This document shows, in pieces, positions 10,307 through 18,283 of a stretch of 64,000 bases of DNA. Source of the DNA: a candidate division CSSED10-310 bacterium (GTDB lineage: Bacteria > CSSED10-310). The stretch covers positions 96,700-160,699 of the forward strand of contig JAFGEQ010000019.1 in NCBI GenBank assembly GCA_016931515.1, in the 5' to 3' direction. The stretch's first letter is position 1, and every line of letters begins with the position of its first letter. Made by a program: the position numbers and the translations under genes. The notes beneath the pieces are model-generated. The model was not told the origin of the DNA and did no database searches. It saw only the letters and a list, made by a program, of their open reading frames with translations.

Positions 10307-11644
10307 TTATAATAGTGTTTCCAGTGAATTCACCAATACACCGGTCACATTCTTCTGCATTCTTTCCAAGTGCAGTTTGACCAGATCCTGTTCAGCCGAC
10401 TGACCGGAATCACGTTGATCCGCCGCCTTGATATAAACCTGTTCCAGTTCATCGGAGATCTTGACCCGGCACTCGAACCAGTCCGGAATGCGCGGCACGA
10501 ATTCAGCATAATCAAGTTGCTTATATGGTGCGGCGAAATTAGGATCTTCAGCAAAAATTGATTGGATTTTTTCAGTGTTCAAAGAGGATTGCCGAACGGG
10601 GATGTACGTGCTCTCAATGCTCCACCGGGCACCATTGTCTGTATTGGTGAACCATTTGATAAAATCCCATGCGCCGGCGATTTTTGCAGAATTTCCGCTG
10701 TTAAAGATGTTGATGTTGGTTCCGGACAGAACCACTGCCGGTCGAACATCTCCCTGGGCGATCGGAGCGACACCGAAATCGAACCGGATTTTTCCTTTCA
10801 GAAATACGCGACTGACAATAGATGATTCGAACATGGCGACCTTACCTGCCAGCCAATCATTTTGATGATCATAACCTTCCGCAAACTTTGCTGTACCTTC
10901 GCGGATCATATCATAATAAAAAGCAGTGGCCTTGTATCCGGCTTCAGTATCAAGAAAAACCCGCCGTGTGGGCTCATCGAACAGAACACCCCCGAAACTC
11001 ATGAAAACACAACTCCAATTCCATTCATTTCTGATCGTCATGCCGTATCCCAATACATCGGCTTCTCCATCACCGTCGAGATCCCGGGTCAGTTTCCGGC
11101 AATACTCCCTCATCTGGTCAGTGGTGACCGGAGGTTTTTCGGGATCAAGTCCCACTTCCCGGAACATATCCTTGTTATAATAAAGAACGGGAACTGATTT
11201 GTTAAAAGGGAAAGACCACAGTTTTCCGTTAAACGTGTTGTTACGTAACATGACCGGAATGATGTCAGCAACAAATTCCTTCGCATCCGGTTCTGCGGCG
11301 ATCAGGTCGTCGAGACATACGAGTTTTCCTGCTTCGGAGAGTTTGAGAGTCAGAGCTTCGTAATTTTGGGAGATATCCGGTGAGCGTCCGGCCACTACTG
11401 AAGCGAGTATTTTTTTCTGCAGAGTGTCATACGAGCCCATATTGATGCCAATTACATAGTACTGCTCCTGGGATTGGTTATATTCATCCATCATGGTTGT
11501 CAGCACTTTCCCAAGAGGACCGCTCATGCCATGCCAAAATGTGATGCCGATACGGCCTGGAGGTATTGTTTCTTCCTTGAGGTTACCGCATCCATGAAAT
11601 CCTGTGATGGTGATCAGAAGTACCAGCATGAACGCATAACGCAT
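10307..11644 (-). CDS. Carbohydrate ABC transporter solute-binding lipoprotein (family 1)
   Basis: Periplasmic sugar-binding component of an ABC importer, UgpB/MalE class. The N-terminus is a lipoprotein signal (hydrophobic LVLLITITGF then HGC), so it should be tethered to a membrane. The body has the family features ITFWHGM, YYNKDMFREVGLDPEKPP, and a C-terminal WDFIKWFTN segment near the ligand site. AAGGAG precedes the ATG. It is the last gene of the order permease-permease-binding protein, only 4 bp after the MalG-like permease. The ligand is unknown: oligosaccharide or glycerol-phosphate-type substrates are typical. Confidence 0.92.
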   Translation of the reverse strand: MRYAFMLVLLITITGFHGCGNLKEETIPPGRIGITFWHGMSGPLGKVLTTMMDEYNQSQEQYYVIGINMGSYDTLQKKILASVVAGRSPDISQNYEALTLKLSEAGKLVCLDDLIAAEPDAKEFVADIIPVMLRNNTFNGKLWSFPFNKSVPVLYYNKDMFREVGLDPEKPPVTTDQMREYCRKLTRDLDGDGEADVLGYGMTIRNEWNWSCVFMSFGGVLFDEPTRRVFLDTEAGYKATAFYYDMIREGTAKFAEGYDHQNDWLAGKVAMFESSIVSRVFLKGKIRFDFGVAPIAQGDVRPAVVLSGTNINIFNSGNSAKIAGAWDFIKWFTNTDNGARWSIESTYIPVRQSSLNTEKIQSIFAEDPNFAAPYKQLDYAEFVPRIPDWFECRVKISDELEQVYIKAADQRDSGQSAEQDLVKLHLERMQKNVTGVLVNSLETLL

Positions 11645-11648
11645 AAGA

Positions 11649-12671
11649 TCACTCCTTAAGACCTGTCATTGCCTGACTTTGCACGAATCGTTTCTGCACA
11701 AAAAAGTAGCCGATGACCAGGGGCACTATTGAAAACGTGGATGCGGCCATCAGCAATCCCCATTCGGTACCGGCATCTGAAAGGAAATAGGCCAATCCGA
11801 CCTGGAGGACGCGCAGATGAGTAGAATTGGTTACGATCAGGGGCCAGATAAACGCGTTCCAGGAACCGAGAAAACTGAAGATGCCGAGAGTCAGAAAGGG
11901 TGGGAGCGACAATGGGACGAGAACGCGGAAATAGAACCCCATATGGGAGCAGCCGTCGACGGTTGCCGCGTCGTGGAGGTCACGGGGCAGAGTGAGGAAA
12001 AACTGGCGGAAGAAGAAAACAGAATAAACGCTTGCTGTGAAGGGAACGATCAGAGCGAGGTACGTATCCAGCCAGTGCAGTTTCGCGAGAATGACGTAAT
12101 TGGGTACGAGGAGTGCTTGTTGCGGGAGCATCATGGTTCCGAGGAGGAAGATAAATATGGCGTTTTTGAATGGGAATCGAAAGAAAGCAAATGCGTATGC
12201 AGCCAGGGAGGAGAAAAAAAGCTGGCATAGAACCGAAACCGATGCGACAAAGATCGTATTGAGGAAATATCGCCCGAAAGGTTGAGCATTCCAGGCGTCA
12301 GGATAATTTTGCCAGTGAAAGGACATGGGGCGGACCGGTTTTTGCTTCGTCAGTGGGAGAACAACCGATTCGTCAGGATTAGCCGGATCGATGAATTCAG
12401 CCATTCCCTCATTTAGAGATCGAAGCAGCACCATTTCTTTCTGTTCGTTATTGAAACTGACCTCGTACAGTGGACGTTCAACACCATCGATCAGAGTAGT
12501 TTTCTGATCCCGGGGGATCATTTCGATCGAATCGCTGAGAATGCTTTCATTCCCCTTAAGGCTGGTGGAGATCATCCATAGAAAGGGGAACAGCATGATT
12601 ATGGAGCCGAAAATCAGCATGACATGGATGATCGTTTTGGAGATTCTGTTTTCCCATTTTAAACTTGCCAT
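11649..12671 (-). CDS. Carbohydrate ABC transporter permease, MalG/UgpE type
   Basis: Inner-membrane subunit that pairs with the neighbouring MalF-type permease to form the import channel. About six membrane helices are visible. The cytoplasmic EAA loop DLHDAATVDGCSHMGFYFRV, where the ATPase docks, is intact. Between helix 1 and helix 2 there is a polar loop of roughly 80 residues (near residues 40-115), longer than in a minimal UgpE-type permease. MalG has a periplasmic loop at this position too, so a role in contacting the binding protein is plausible. No ATPase gene lies in the operon, so a shared MsmK/UgpC-like ATPase elsewhere is expected. Confidence 0.92.
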   Translation of the reverse strand: MASLKWENRISKTIIHVMLIFGSIIMLFPFLWMISTSLKGNESILSDSIEMIPRDQKTTLIDGVERPLYEVSFNNEQKEMVLLRSLNEGMAEFIDPANPDESVVLPLTKQKPVRPMSFHWQNYPDAWNAQPFGRYFLNTIFVASVSVLCQLFFSSLAAYAFAFFRFPFKNAIFIFLLGTMMLPQQALLVPNYVILAKLHWLDTYLALIVPFTASVYSVFFFRQFFLTLPRDLHDAATVDGCSHMGFYFRVLVPLSLPPFLTLGIFSFLGSWNAFIWPLIVTNSTHLRVLQVGLAYFLSDAGTEWGLLMAASTFSIVPLVIGYFFVQKRFVQSQAMTGLKE

Positions 12672-12685
12672 GACTCACCTATGAA

Positions 12686-13594
12686 TTATTGATAATGAAC
12701 GCGCTTTTCGACCACCAGTTTCTGAATCAAGGTCAGAGAAAATATCATGATGAACAACTCGAAGGCGATAGCTGCAGCATATCCAAAATGAAAATCTCCG
12801 AATCCGATTTTATATAAGTAGAACACGACTGTCGTCGTCGAATTCATCGGTCCTCCCCCCGGTGTCATCATGTAAATCTGAGCGAATACCTGGAATGAAC
12901 CAATGATACTCATAACGAAAATAAAGAAGGTCACTGGTGACAGCAGCGGCCAAGTAATATGCCGGAACTGGCTCCATCGGCCAGCTCCATCCACCGTCGC
13001 AGCTTCATAGAGATGTACGGGAATATTCTTCAGTCCGGTTAAAAATATGATTACGTTATACCCCAGACCTTTCCAGACACTCATCACTACAATGGACAGC
13101 ATTGCCCACTTGGGATCCAGGAGCCATCGCTGAGGTGCAATTCCGATCAATGACAGTAATTTATTCAACAGACCGAAATTCGGATGATAAATCAGTTTCC
13201 ATACAATGCTGACAGCATTGATGGATGTAATTACAGGTATGAAGTAAATCACGCGATAAATGTCGATGCCTTTTATTTTGTTGTTCAGCAGAATGGCGAT
13301 TGTCAGCGCGGAAATGATGCTCATGGGAACCGAAAGGATCGTGTAATACAAGGTATTCCACAGGCTTTTCCAGAACAGGGGGTCATATGCCAGAATTTTG
13401 AAATTTTTCAGTGCGACATAACGGGCCTGAGAGATTAAATCCCAGTTAAACAGTGACAGAGCGAACGAATAAAAAATAGGTAGTACATGAAACGAAGTAA
13501 TGACGAGAAGGGTCGGCAGGAGCAGGAGGTAGGCGAAGTATTGACGATCAGATTTGAATTTCCTTCGTCTTGCTTTCAGGTTGGTTGAGTTCAT
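12686..13594 (-). CDS. Carbohydrate ABC transporter permease, MalF/UgpA type
   Basis: Partner permease of the importer. After a basic N-terminus come six predicted helices and an intact EAA motif (LYEAATVDGAGRWSQFRHIT). At 302 residues it has UgpA size, without the large periplasmic P2 loop of enterobacterial MalF. Its start overlaps the stop of the upstream exported protein gene by 4 bp (ATGA), so it is probably translationally coupled to that protein. The MalG-like gene follows 14 bp downstream. Confidence 0.93.
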   Translation of the reverse strand: MNSTNLKARRRKFKSDRQYFAYLLLLPTLLVITSFHVLPIFYSFALSLFNWDLISQARYVALKNFKILAYDPLFWKSLWNTLYYTILSVPMSIISALTIAILLNNKIKGIDIYRVIYFIPVITSINAVSIVWKLIYHPNFGLLNKLLSLIGIAPQRWLLDPKWAMLSIVVMSVWKGLGYNVIIFLTGLKNIPVHLYEAATVDGAGRWSQFRHITWPLLSPVTFFIFVMSIIGSFQVFAQIYMMTPGGGPMNSTTTVVFYLYKIGFGDFHFGYAAAIAFELFIMIFSLTLIQKLVVEKRVHYQ

Positions 13595-15279
13595 GATTGT
13601 CCCTTCCGCATGGATGATAATTCCAGAAATCTGATCATAGACAGGTTGAAGAGTCCGGTCCGATGATCCCGTTTGATCGGCTCCATATTCTGATAGTCTG
13701 AGTCGAGAGGATACTGAAAATTGGTGAAAGTATTCGCTCCGAGAATAATGATACAGCCGTTTCCGATTTTTTCGGCAACCGCAACAACGAAGCCGGATTT
13801 TTCGGAAAAAACGCCTGTGGACCGAAATCCGGATTTTTTATTGAGGATTTCGTAGTGCCGGGATTTCGACTGGTTCGAGGAGGATGCGAGAACGCGGATG
13901 CAGCTGGAATCGGAAGGACGGGATCCGGACTGATCGGCCAGTGATGCGCTGCTCCAGAAGACAGCTTTATCTACATTTGAAAACAGGGGAATATCAGGAA
14001 AATCAGTGATGATCAGGGACCAGGCGGATCCTGTATTTGATGTTTCATCAACAACCTGATCCGGTTGGAAACGAATAGTGGAATGTATTCCGGTCAGAAT
14101 TCTGTTGAGCATATCGTGGTTGGAATCGGGATGACGAATACTTGTTCCACAGAGGATAAGCCGACCACCGGTCAGATTGATCCATTCTGACAGTGACCGG
14201 ATATCATCTTCCGAAAGATCGATATCCGGATTTGACAGGATCAGGATATCCCGATCAAAGAGCTCCGAGTAGTCCGAGAAATTTAACAGGACTGGACAAT
14301 TGAGGACAGAATGGCATTCATTCCCGAAACGGTCCATTATGCCGGCTTCGTTGTTTCCCCGTGCGGCATCGATGATGATTCGTGTCTGATCTGATAAAGC
14401 CGGTTTATCGTGCAACCGGGTGGGAAAGGGACGATCCCTGTCCGGAATTGGGGATATGATATTACGAGTCAGCCATGCAACCGTCTGAATTCCCAAACGT
14501 TGTTGATCAAACAGCCAGGAATGATATGCACTGTGCCGGTTCTTGGTCTCATCACCGGAACCGTCATCGAATGCCGAGGAATCCCCGATTGCAGCCACCC
14601 GACCGGCCCCGGCAGAACCACAGACAAAAAACGGGAGTCCGGAGTCATTGGAGTTCAGCAGGATTTGCCAGTTGTCTGCATCCGAATCGATCATAATGGA
14701 GGTTGCAGCCCAGGCTGCCACCTGCCTGACATCCTTCATTATTTGCCGAAAACAGGGTGAGTTTTTTGTGGATTCCGTGGGCACAACTCCTCGAATGGGT
14801 GTTTCAGTAAATGTATCACCCATGAATGATAAACCAAAATCACCCAGGATTTCGTTGAAAATCATGCCGGAATCCCAGCCGTCGAAATTCCTGTCGGACC
14901 CACCGTGATCTGCGATGGCAAAGAGCGCGCCGCCATCCAATAAAAAGTTCCGAATCGCCTCAATTTCACCGGAAGTGAAGCGAATATTCGGTTCAGGTAT
15001 AACGAGACAATCCATATTGCTGAGAGTATCATTCGTTAATACAGGACATCCGCACTGTGATGCTGCAAAGACTGACGAATCCAGGTATTTCTCTATATCC
15101 TCGGCGAAATCCGAATAGGCATGATCAATCGTCCAGTCGGCATTACCGAACGACTGGCCGTGGAGATCATCAAAAAGAATCCGATGCATTGGACGACCTG
15201 CTGATGTGATGGCAGAAGGAACATTCGAGACACAGCACACCAGGATCACGTAAAATGTCAGATGAGAAAAACGATTCAC
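13591..15279 (-). CDS. Exported protein with two GATase1-like/DUF4350-type modules, function unknown
   Basis: An N-terminal hydrophobic segment with a likely cleavage site around residue 25 marks this as exported. The first module starts RILFDDLHGQSFGNADW and contains a GGALFAIADHGG loop typical of class I glutamine-amidotransferase-like folds (DUF4350 type). A second, weaker copy begins near residue 315 (RIIIDAARGNNEAG) and includes LTGGRLILCGTS. I see no catalytic Cys-His pair, so this is probably a binding or degenerate domain. The start is GTG with GGGGA six bases ahead. It is coupled by ATGA overlap to the sugar permeases, which suggests a role in handling the imported ligand, for example surface capture. 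Confidence 0.6.
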   Translation of the reverse strand: MNRFSHLTFYVILVCCVSNVPSAITSAGRPMHRILFDDLHGQSFGNADWTIDHAYSDFAEDIEKYLDSSVFAASQCGCPVLTNDTLSNMDCLVIPEPNIRFTSGEIEAIRNFLLDGGALFAIADHGGSDRNFDGWDSGMIFNEILGDFGLSFMGDTFTETPIRGVVPTESTKNSPCFRQIMKDVRQVAAWAATSIMIDSDADNWQILLNSNDSGLPFFVCGSAGAGRVAAIGDSSAFDDGSGDETKNRHSAYHSWLFDQQRLGIQTVAWLTRNIISPIPDRDRPFPTRLHDKPALSDQTRIIIDAARGNNEAGIMDRFGNECHSVLNCPVLLNFSDYSELFDRDILILSNPDIDLSEDDIRSLSEWINLTGGRLILCGTSIRHPDSNHDMLNRILTGIHSTIRFQPDQVVDETSNTGSAWSLIITDFPDIPLFSNVDKAVFWSSASLADQSGSRPSDSSCIRVLASSSNQSKSRHYEILNKKSGFRSTGVFSEKSGFVVAVAEKIGNGCIIILGANTFTNFQYPLDSDYQNMEPIKRDHRTGLFNLSMIRFLELSSMRKGQS

Positions 15280-15314
15280 GGCGATTCCCCGGTTAAAACT
15301 CGTTCACATTGTAA

Positions 15315-15331
15315 AGACTTGTCGCAAGTCT
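15315..15331. other. Short perfect hairpin in an 81-bp intergenic gap
   Basis: AGACTTG, a 3-nt loop and CAAGTCT form a 7-bp stem between the YdjM-like gene and the exported protein gene. No long T-run follows on either strand, so it may be a weak terminator or a processing site rather than a strong intrinsic terminator. Confidence 0.3.
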
Positions 15332-15360
15332 CTCAAGTCAAAGTGGCAGACTGACAGAGG

Positions 15361-16389
15361 TTACCAGATTTCCTGATAGACATCCCGCAGGACTTTTTGA
15401 TCTGTATTCAGATAAACGCGGACCGTACCGATCTCAGTCGGTTCAGCGGACAGATATGACAAATCCCTGAATTCGACGATACAACCGTCAGATACCGAGA
15501 TTTCAACCGGGTATAAATGGCGGATCGTCTCGATCAGATCCAACTGGATCGATTCGACTGCTTTTGCGATTCCCGGAGACAGGCTGTGTTTTCCATACTG
15601 CCAGCGGCGCATGACGCACTGTTTCACGCAATCAGACAGTATCGCTGTCACATAAGTATCGTCTTCGAAAACGAACAACCACCGGTCAGGTCGTGAACGG
15701 ACGGGATACGCATGGGCGATCCCGGCCCGGGATTCGAGTCGTTCGGCAGACATACGGGCGCATTCCCTTAGCAGTGCACAAAATCCAAGATATACGATCG
15801 TAATCATCCATGGCACAATCCCCAACATCGTTCTCCAGGCCGGTGTGAAGAAACCGATAGAAGCAGGCACGATCAATATCCAGGAAACCGGGTTGAAAAA
15901 TCCACCGCGAGCCTGGCAACCGAAGCATGTAAAATAGTGCTTTTCACCGCATTCATGCGACACAGTGCGGGGATTGACTCCAAGAATCAACGGCAGGCAG
16001 AATCGCTTTGGAGAAAAAGGCCAGAGCAAGGGCAAACCGTTGTTGTGCATGATCCAATCAAGAAAAATATGAGTAGAAACAGACAATAAACTAATGAGGA
16101 ACAAATGGTAGAATCGGGCCGCTTGAAAATCGAACACCTGCACGTACCGAAAAAAGGACCATGAGCAGGATGCTGTTACTGCGGACTGCAGGAACAGGCC
16201 CGTTACGGAATGAGTTGATCCGTGATGGATCTTTAAAAATTTGGCTCCCTCATATTTCCTGGCGTAAAAGTCGAAATCAGGCAGAATCGCCGCTCCCAGA
16301 GCGGTCACTGTAGCAGCGGGTTCGGGACAAAATGCTGCGCTTGCGTGTCCGATCAAGGCACCCGCCATAAGATGAGTCAGCGGATCCAT
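15361..16389 (-). CDS. Membrane-bound metal-dependent hydrolase, YdjM/DUF457 family
   Basis: Polytopic inner-membrane protein of the YdjM family. The opening MDPLTHLMAGALIGHA with its conserved His, ILPDFDF and IHHGSTHSVTG (HHxxTHS metal-binding cluster) are family signatures. Helices occupy roughly residues 60-220, followed by a soluble C-terminal portion of about 120 residues. The ATG at 16389 is supported by GGAGG just upstream; an in-frame ATG five codons earlier overlaps that site and is less likely. Substrate and role are not established for the family. It precedes the ABC importer operon on the same strand with an 81-bp gap. Confidence 0.8.
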   Translation of the reverse strand: MDPLTHLMAGALIGHASAAFCPEPAATVTALGAAILPDFDFYARKYEGAKFLKIHHGSTHSVTGLFLQSAVTASCSWSFFRYVQVFDFQAARFYHLFLISLLSVSTHIFLDWIMHNNGLPLLWPFSPKRFCLPLILGVNPRTVSHECGEKHYFTCFGCQARGGFFNPVSWILIVPASIGFFTPAWRTMLGIVPWMITIVYLGFCALLRECARMSAERLESRAGIAHAYPVRSRPDRWLFVFEDDTYVTAILSDCVKQCVMRRWQYGKHSLSPGIAKAVESIQLDLIETIRHLYPVEISVSDGCIVEFRDLSYLSAEPTEIGTVRVYLNTDQKVLRDVYQEIW

Positions 16390-16524
16390 GAATTCCTCCG
16401 TCAAAATTAAAGAATTACCTCAACTCCCAGTCACCCGGCATCGCTATCTGAAAACCTGAACCGGTCGAGCTAACATACCGCATTTACCATGAATGACAAG
16501 GAACGGCAACAGTTTGATCTCCAT

Positions 16525-18258
16525 TCAGAGATAACCCAGCCGCTTTAATCTGGCTGCAATGGTCGCGGCTTCTGCCTGTGAGTATTCGATCTGTTTTGGA
16601 AGGAGAGGATTCCCGGGTTTTTTTTGATTGGCCAGTTGTTGAGCCACTGGATCATCAAACAGGTCAATGCCGTCAGGCATCCATGAGGATGTATCCAAAC
16701 CAAGCAGTGCAAGAACGGTTACACCGATATCGACAATTGAGGGCTCCGGACTTGTCGTTCGTCTGCTGCGGTTGGAGATGACGACGCCGTGTGGACGGTG
16801 AGAGCCGTTCATCGACCCACCCTTATATCCAATCCGACCCGAGGCCGGAAGGATCTCAATCGGCGAACCGCTGCAGCCGGGGTTCCAGATGGAATAGCTG
16901 TAGTTATCTTCCAGGTTCAGTTCGAGAACGAGATCCGGGAGACATTCTACGGCCGAACCGTGGTAGATATCCTCCCGTCTGTGAACGGCTGACAGAATGC
17001 AATTCCCGGTATCCGGGTGCCTGTAATTGTTCAGAGACGCTTGAATTGCTTGTAACAATGACTCCCGTTCAGGAGCGCTAAATGATCGGCCGAGAGGAAA
17101 ACGAGAATCATGTAACCAGATCGAAGGAAAATAATTGAGTTCATCGGAAAAAGCCAGACAATGGTTTAAATCGGCACCGGAAAGGCGATTCCGGCTTTCC
17201 ATCGATTCAACGATGTTTCGGGGTCCGTACCTGAAAAGCCATTGACCCAGGCGTGCCGGTAAGTGCCTGGCCATTCGCCGAGTCCAGTTGGTATTAAGTC
17301 GGGATTCCGTGAGATTATCTACTTTGCCGGAGCGAGCCACCCATGGTTTTTCCCTGTATCTGAAGAAACCATTTTGTTCCAGAATTCTATTCAGGCTGAT
17401 CAGGCTGTTACCTGATCCACCACTGCCATGGTCGGATACGACCAGCACATGCGCATTCGGCTTCGCTTCCCGGATCAGTCTGCCGACAGCTGAATCCAGC
17501 ATCCGGTAAACCTCCAGAAGAAAACCGGAATGCTCTCCCGAAAACTCAGCGTGACGCGGAGACCTTTCGTCAAAAGCCGCCCAGAAATGGTGAGCCGCAG
17601 TGTCGGATTCTGAAAAGACAATACTGAAAAGGTCCCAGTTCTCCTTTTTTATCAGGTATTCGGCGAGAGCTGTCCGACTTGCGATCGTATTACGGATTGC
17701 CGTTTCAGCTTTTTTATGCCAGCCTGGACCGATATGGAGTTCCTGAATACCCGCAAGTGTGTAAGCGGATCCGTTATGTCTCAGTTCCTTCCATATCGAT
17801 GGCGGATAGCAGAAGGAACGATCAGCATCGTAGGCGAGTGGGGAGTCAAAACCGGATAGCATGATTCCGTTCACAGGCTCCGGTGGATACGTTGTCGGAA
17901 ATCCCATCGCCACGACTCGTTTGCCTGCTGCACTCAGCCTGGAAAAAATTGTCGGCTGCAATCGATGTGTGCTGTTGATATAGTTGACTGAGTAACTGCC
18001 CGGTGAACGGACAGCGAAGTCGATGATACCGTGGCGACCCGGGTTAACACCTGTCAGCATGGACGACCAGGCTGGATAGGTGAAAGCAGGAATCGTACTG
18101 CTTAAAGGGGCAAAAAAACCTTGATTGGAAAGTGATTTCAGAACCGGCAGACAGCCGTCGTCCATCCATTGCTGAGCAAGGACGGGATCGAAACCGTCCA
18201 GACCTATCAGTAAAACCTGTTGCATCGGTACCGAATCCGTCGGGATATTCCACTCCAT
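16525..18258 (-). CDS. Alkaline-phosphatase-superfamily phosphodiesterase-like protein (copy A), LGYL tail
   Basis: Member of the type I phosphodiesterase/nucleotide pyrophosphatase branch of the alkaline phosphatase superfamily. Metal-ligand Asp21 in LLIGLDGFD, nucleophile Thr60 in FTYPAWSSM, the signature TGVNPGRHGI and the second metal site VVSDHGSGG are all visible. No signal peptide or membrane helix is obvious, so the protein is probably cytosolic. The last residues (ARLKRLGYL) match the tail of the APS kinase and two other proteins in this cluster. It is the last gene of the minus-strand island, 25 bp after the flippase/sulfatase fusion. Start ATG 18258; an ATG at 18225 (MQQVLLIG) is an alternative and neither has a clear Shine-Dalgarno. 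Substrate unknown. Confidence 0.85.
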   Translation of the reverse strand: MEWNIPTDSVPMQQVLLIGLDGFDPVLAQQWMDDGCLPVLKSLSNQGFFAPLSSTIPAFTYPAWSSMLTGVNPGRHGIIDFAVRSPGSYSVNYINSTHRLQPTIFSRLSAAGKRVVAMGFPTTYPPEPVNGIMLSGFDSPLAYDADRSFCYPPSIWKELRHNGSAYTLAGIQELHIGPGWHKKAETAIRNTIASRTALAEYLIKKENWDLFSIVFSESDTAAHHFWAAFDERSPRHAEFSGEHSGFLLEVYRMLDSAVGRLIREAKPNAHVLVVSDHGSGGSGNSLISLNRILEQNGFFRYREKPWVARSGKVDNLTESRLNTNWTRRMARHLPARLGQWLFRYGPRNIVESMESRNRLSGADLNHCLAFSDELNYFPSIWLHDSRFPLGRSFSAPERESLLQAIQASLNNYRHPDTGNCILSAVHRREDIYHGSAVECLPDLVLELNLEDNYSYSIWNPGCSGSPIEILPASGRIGYKGGSMNGSHRPHGVVISNRSRRTTSPEPSIVDIGVTVLALLGLDTSSWMPDGIDLFDDPVAQQLANQKKPGNPLLPKQIEYSQAEAATIAARLKRLGYL

Positions 18259-18283
18259 TCGCGAGACAATCGGCTGAGAATCC

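Noticed and set aside
15315..15331. Hairpin as a strong intrinsic terminator
   Set aside because: No adequate T-run on either strand; kept only as a low-confidence structure.
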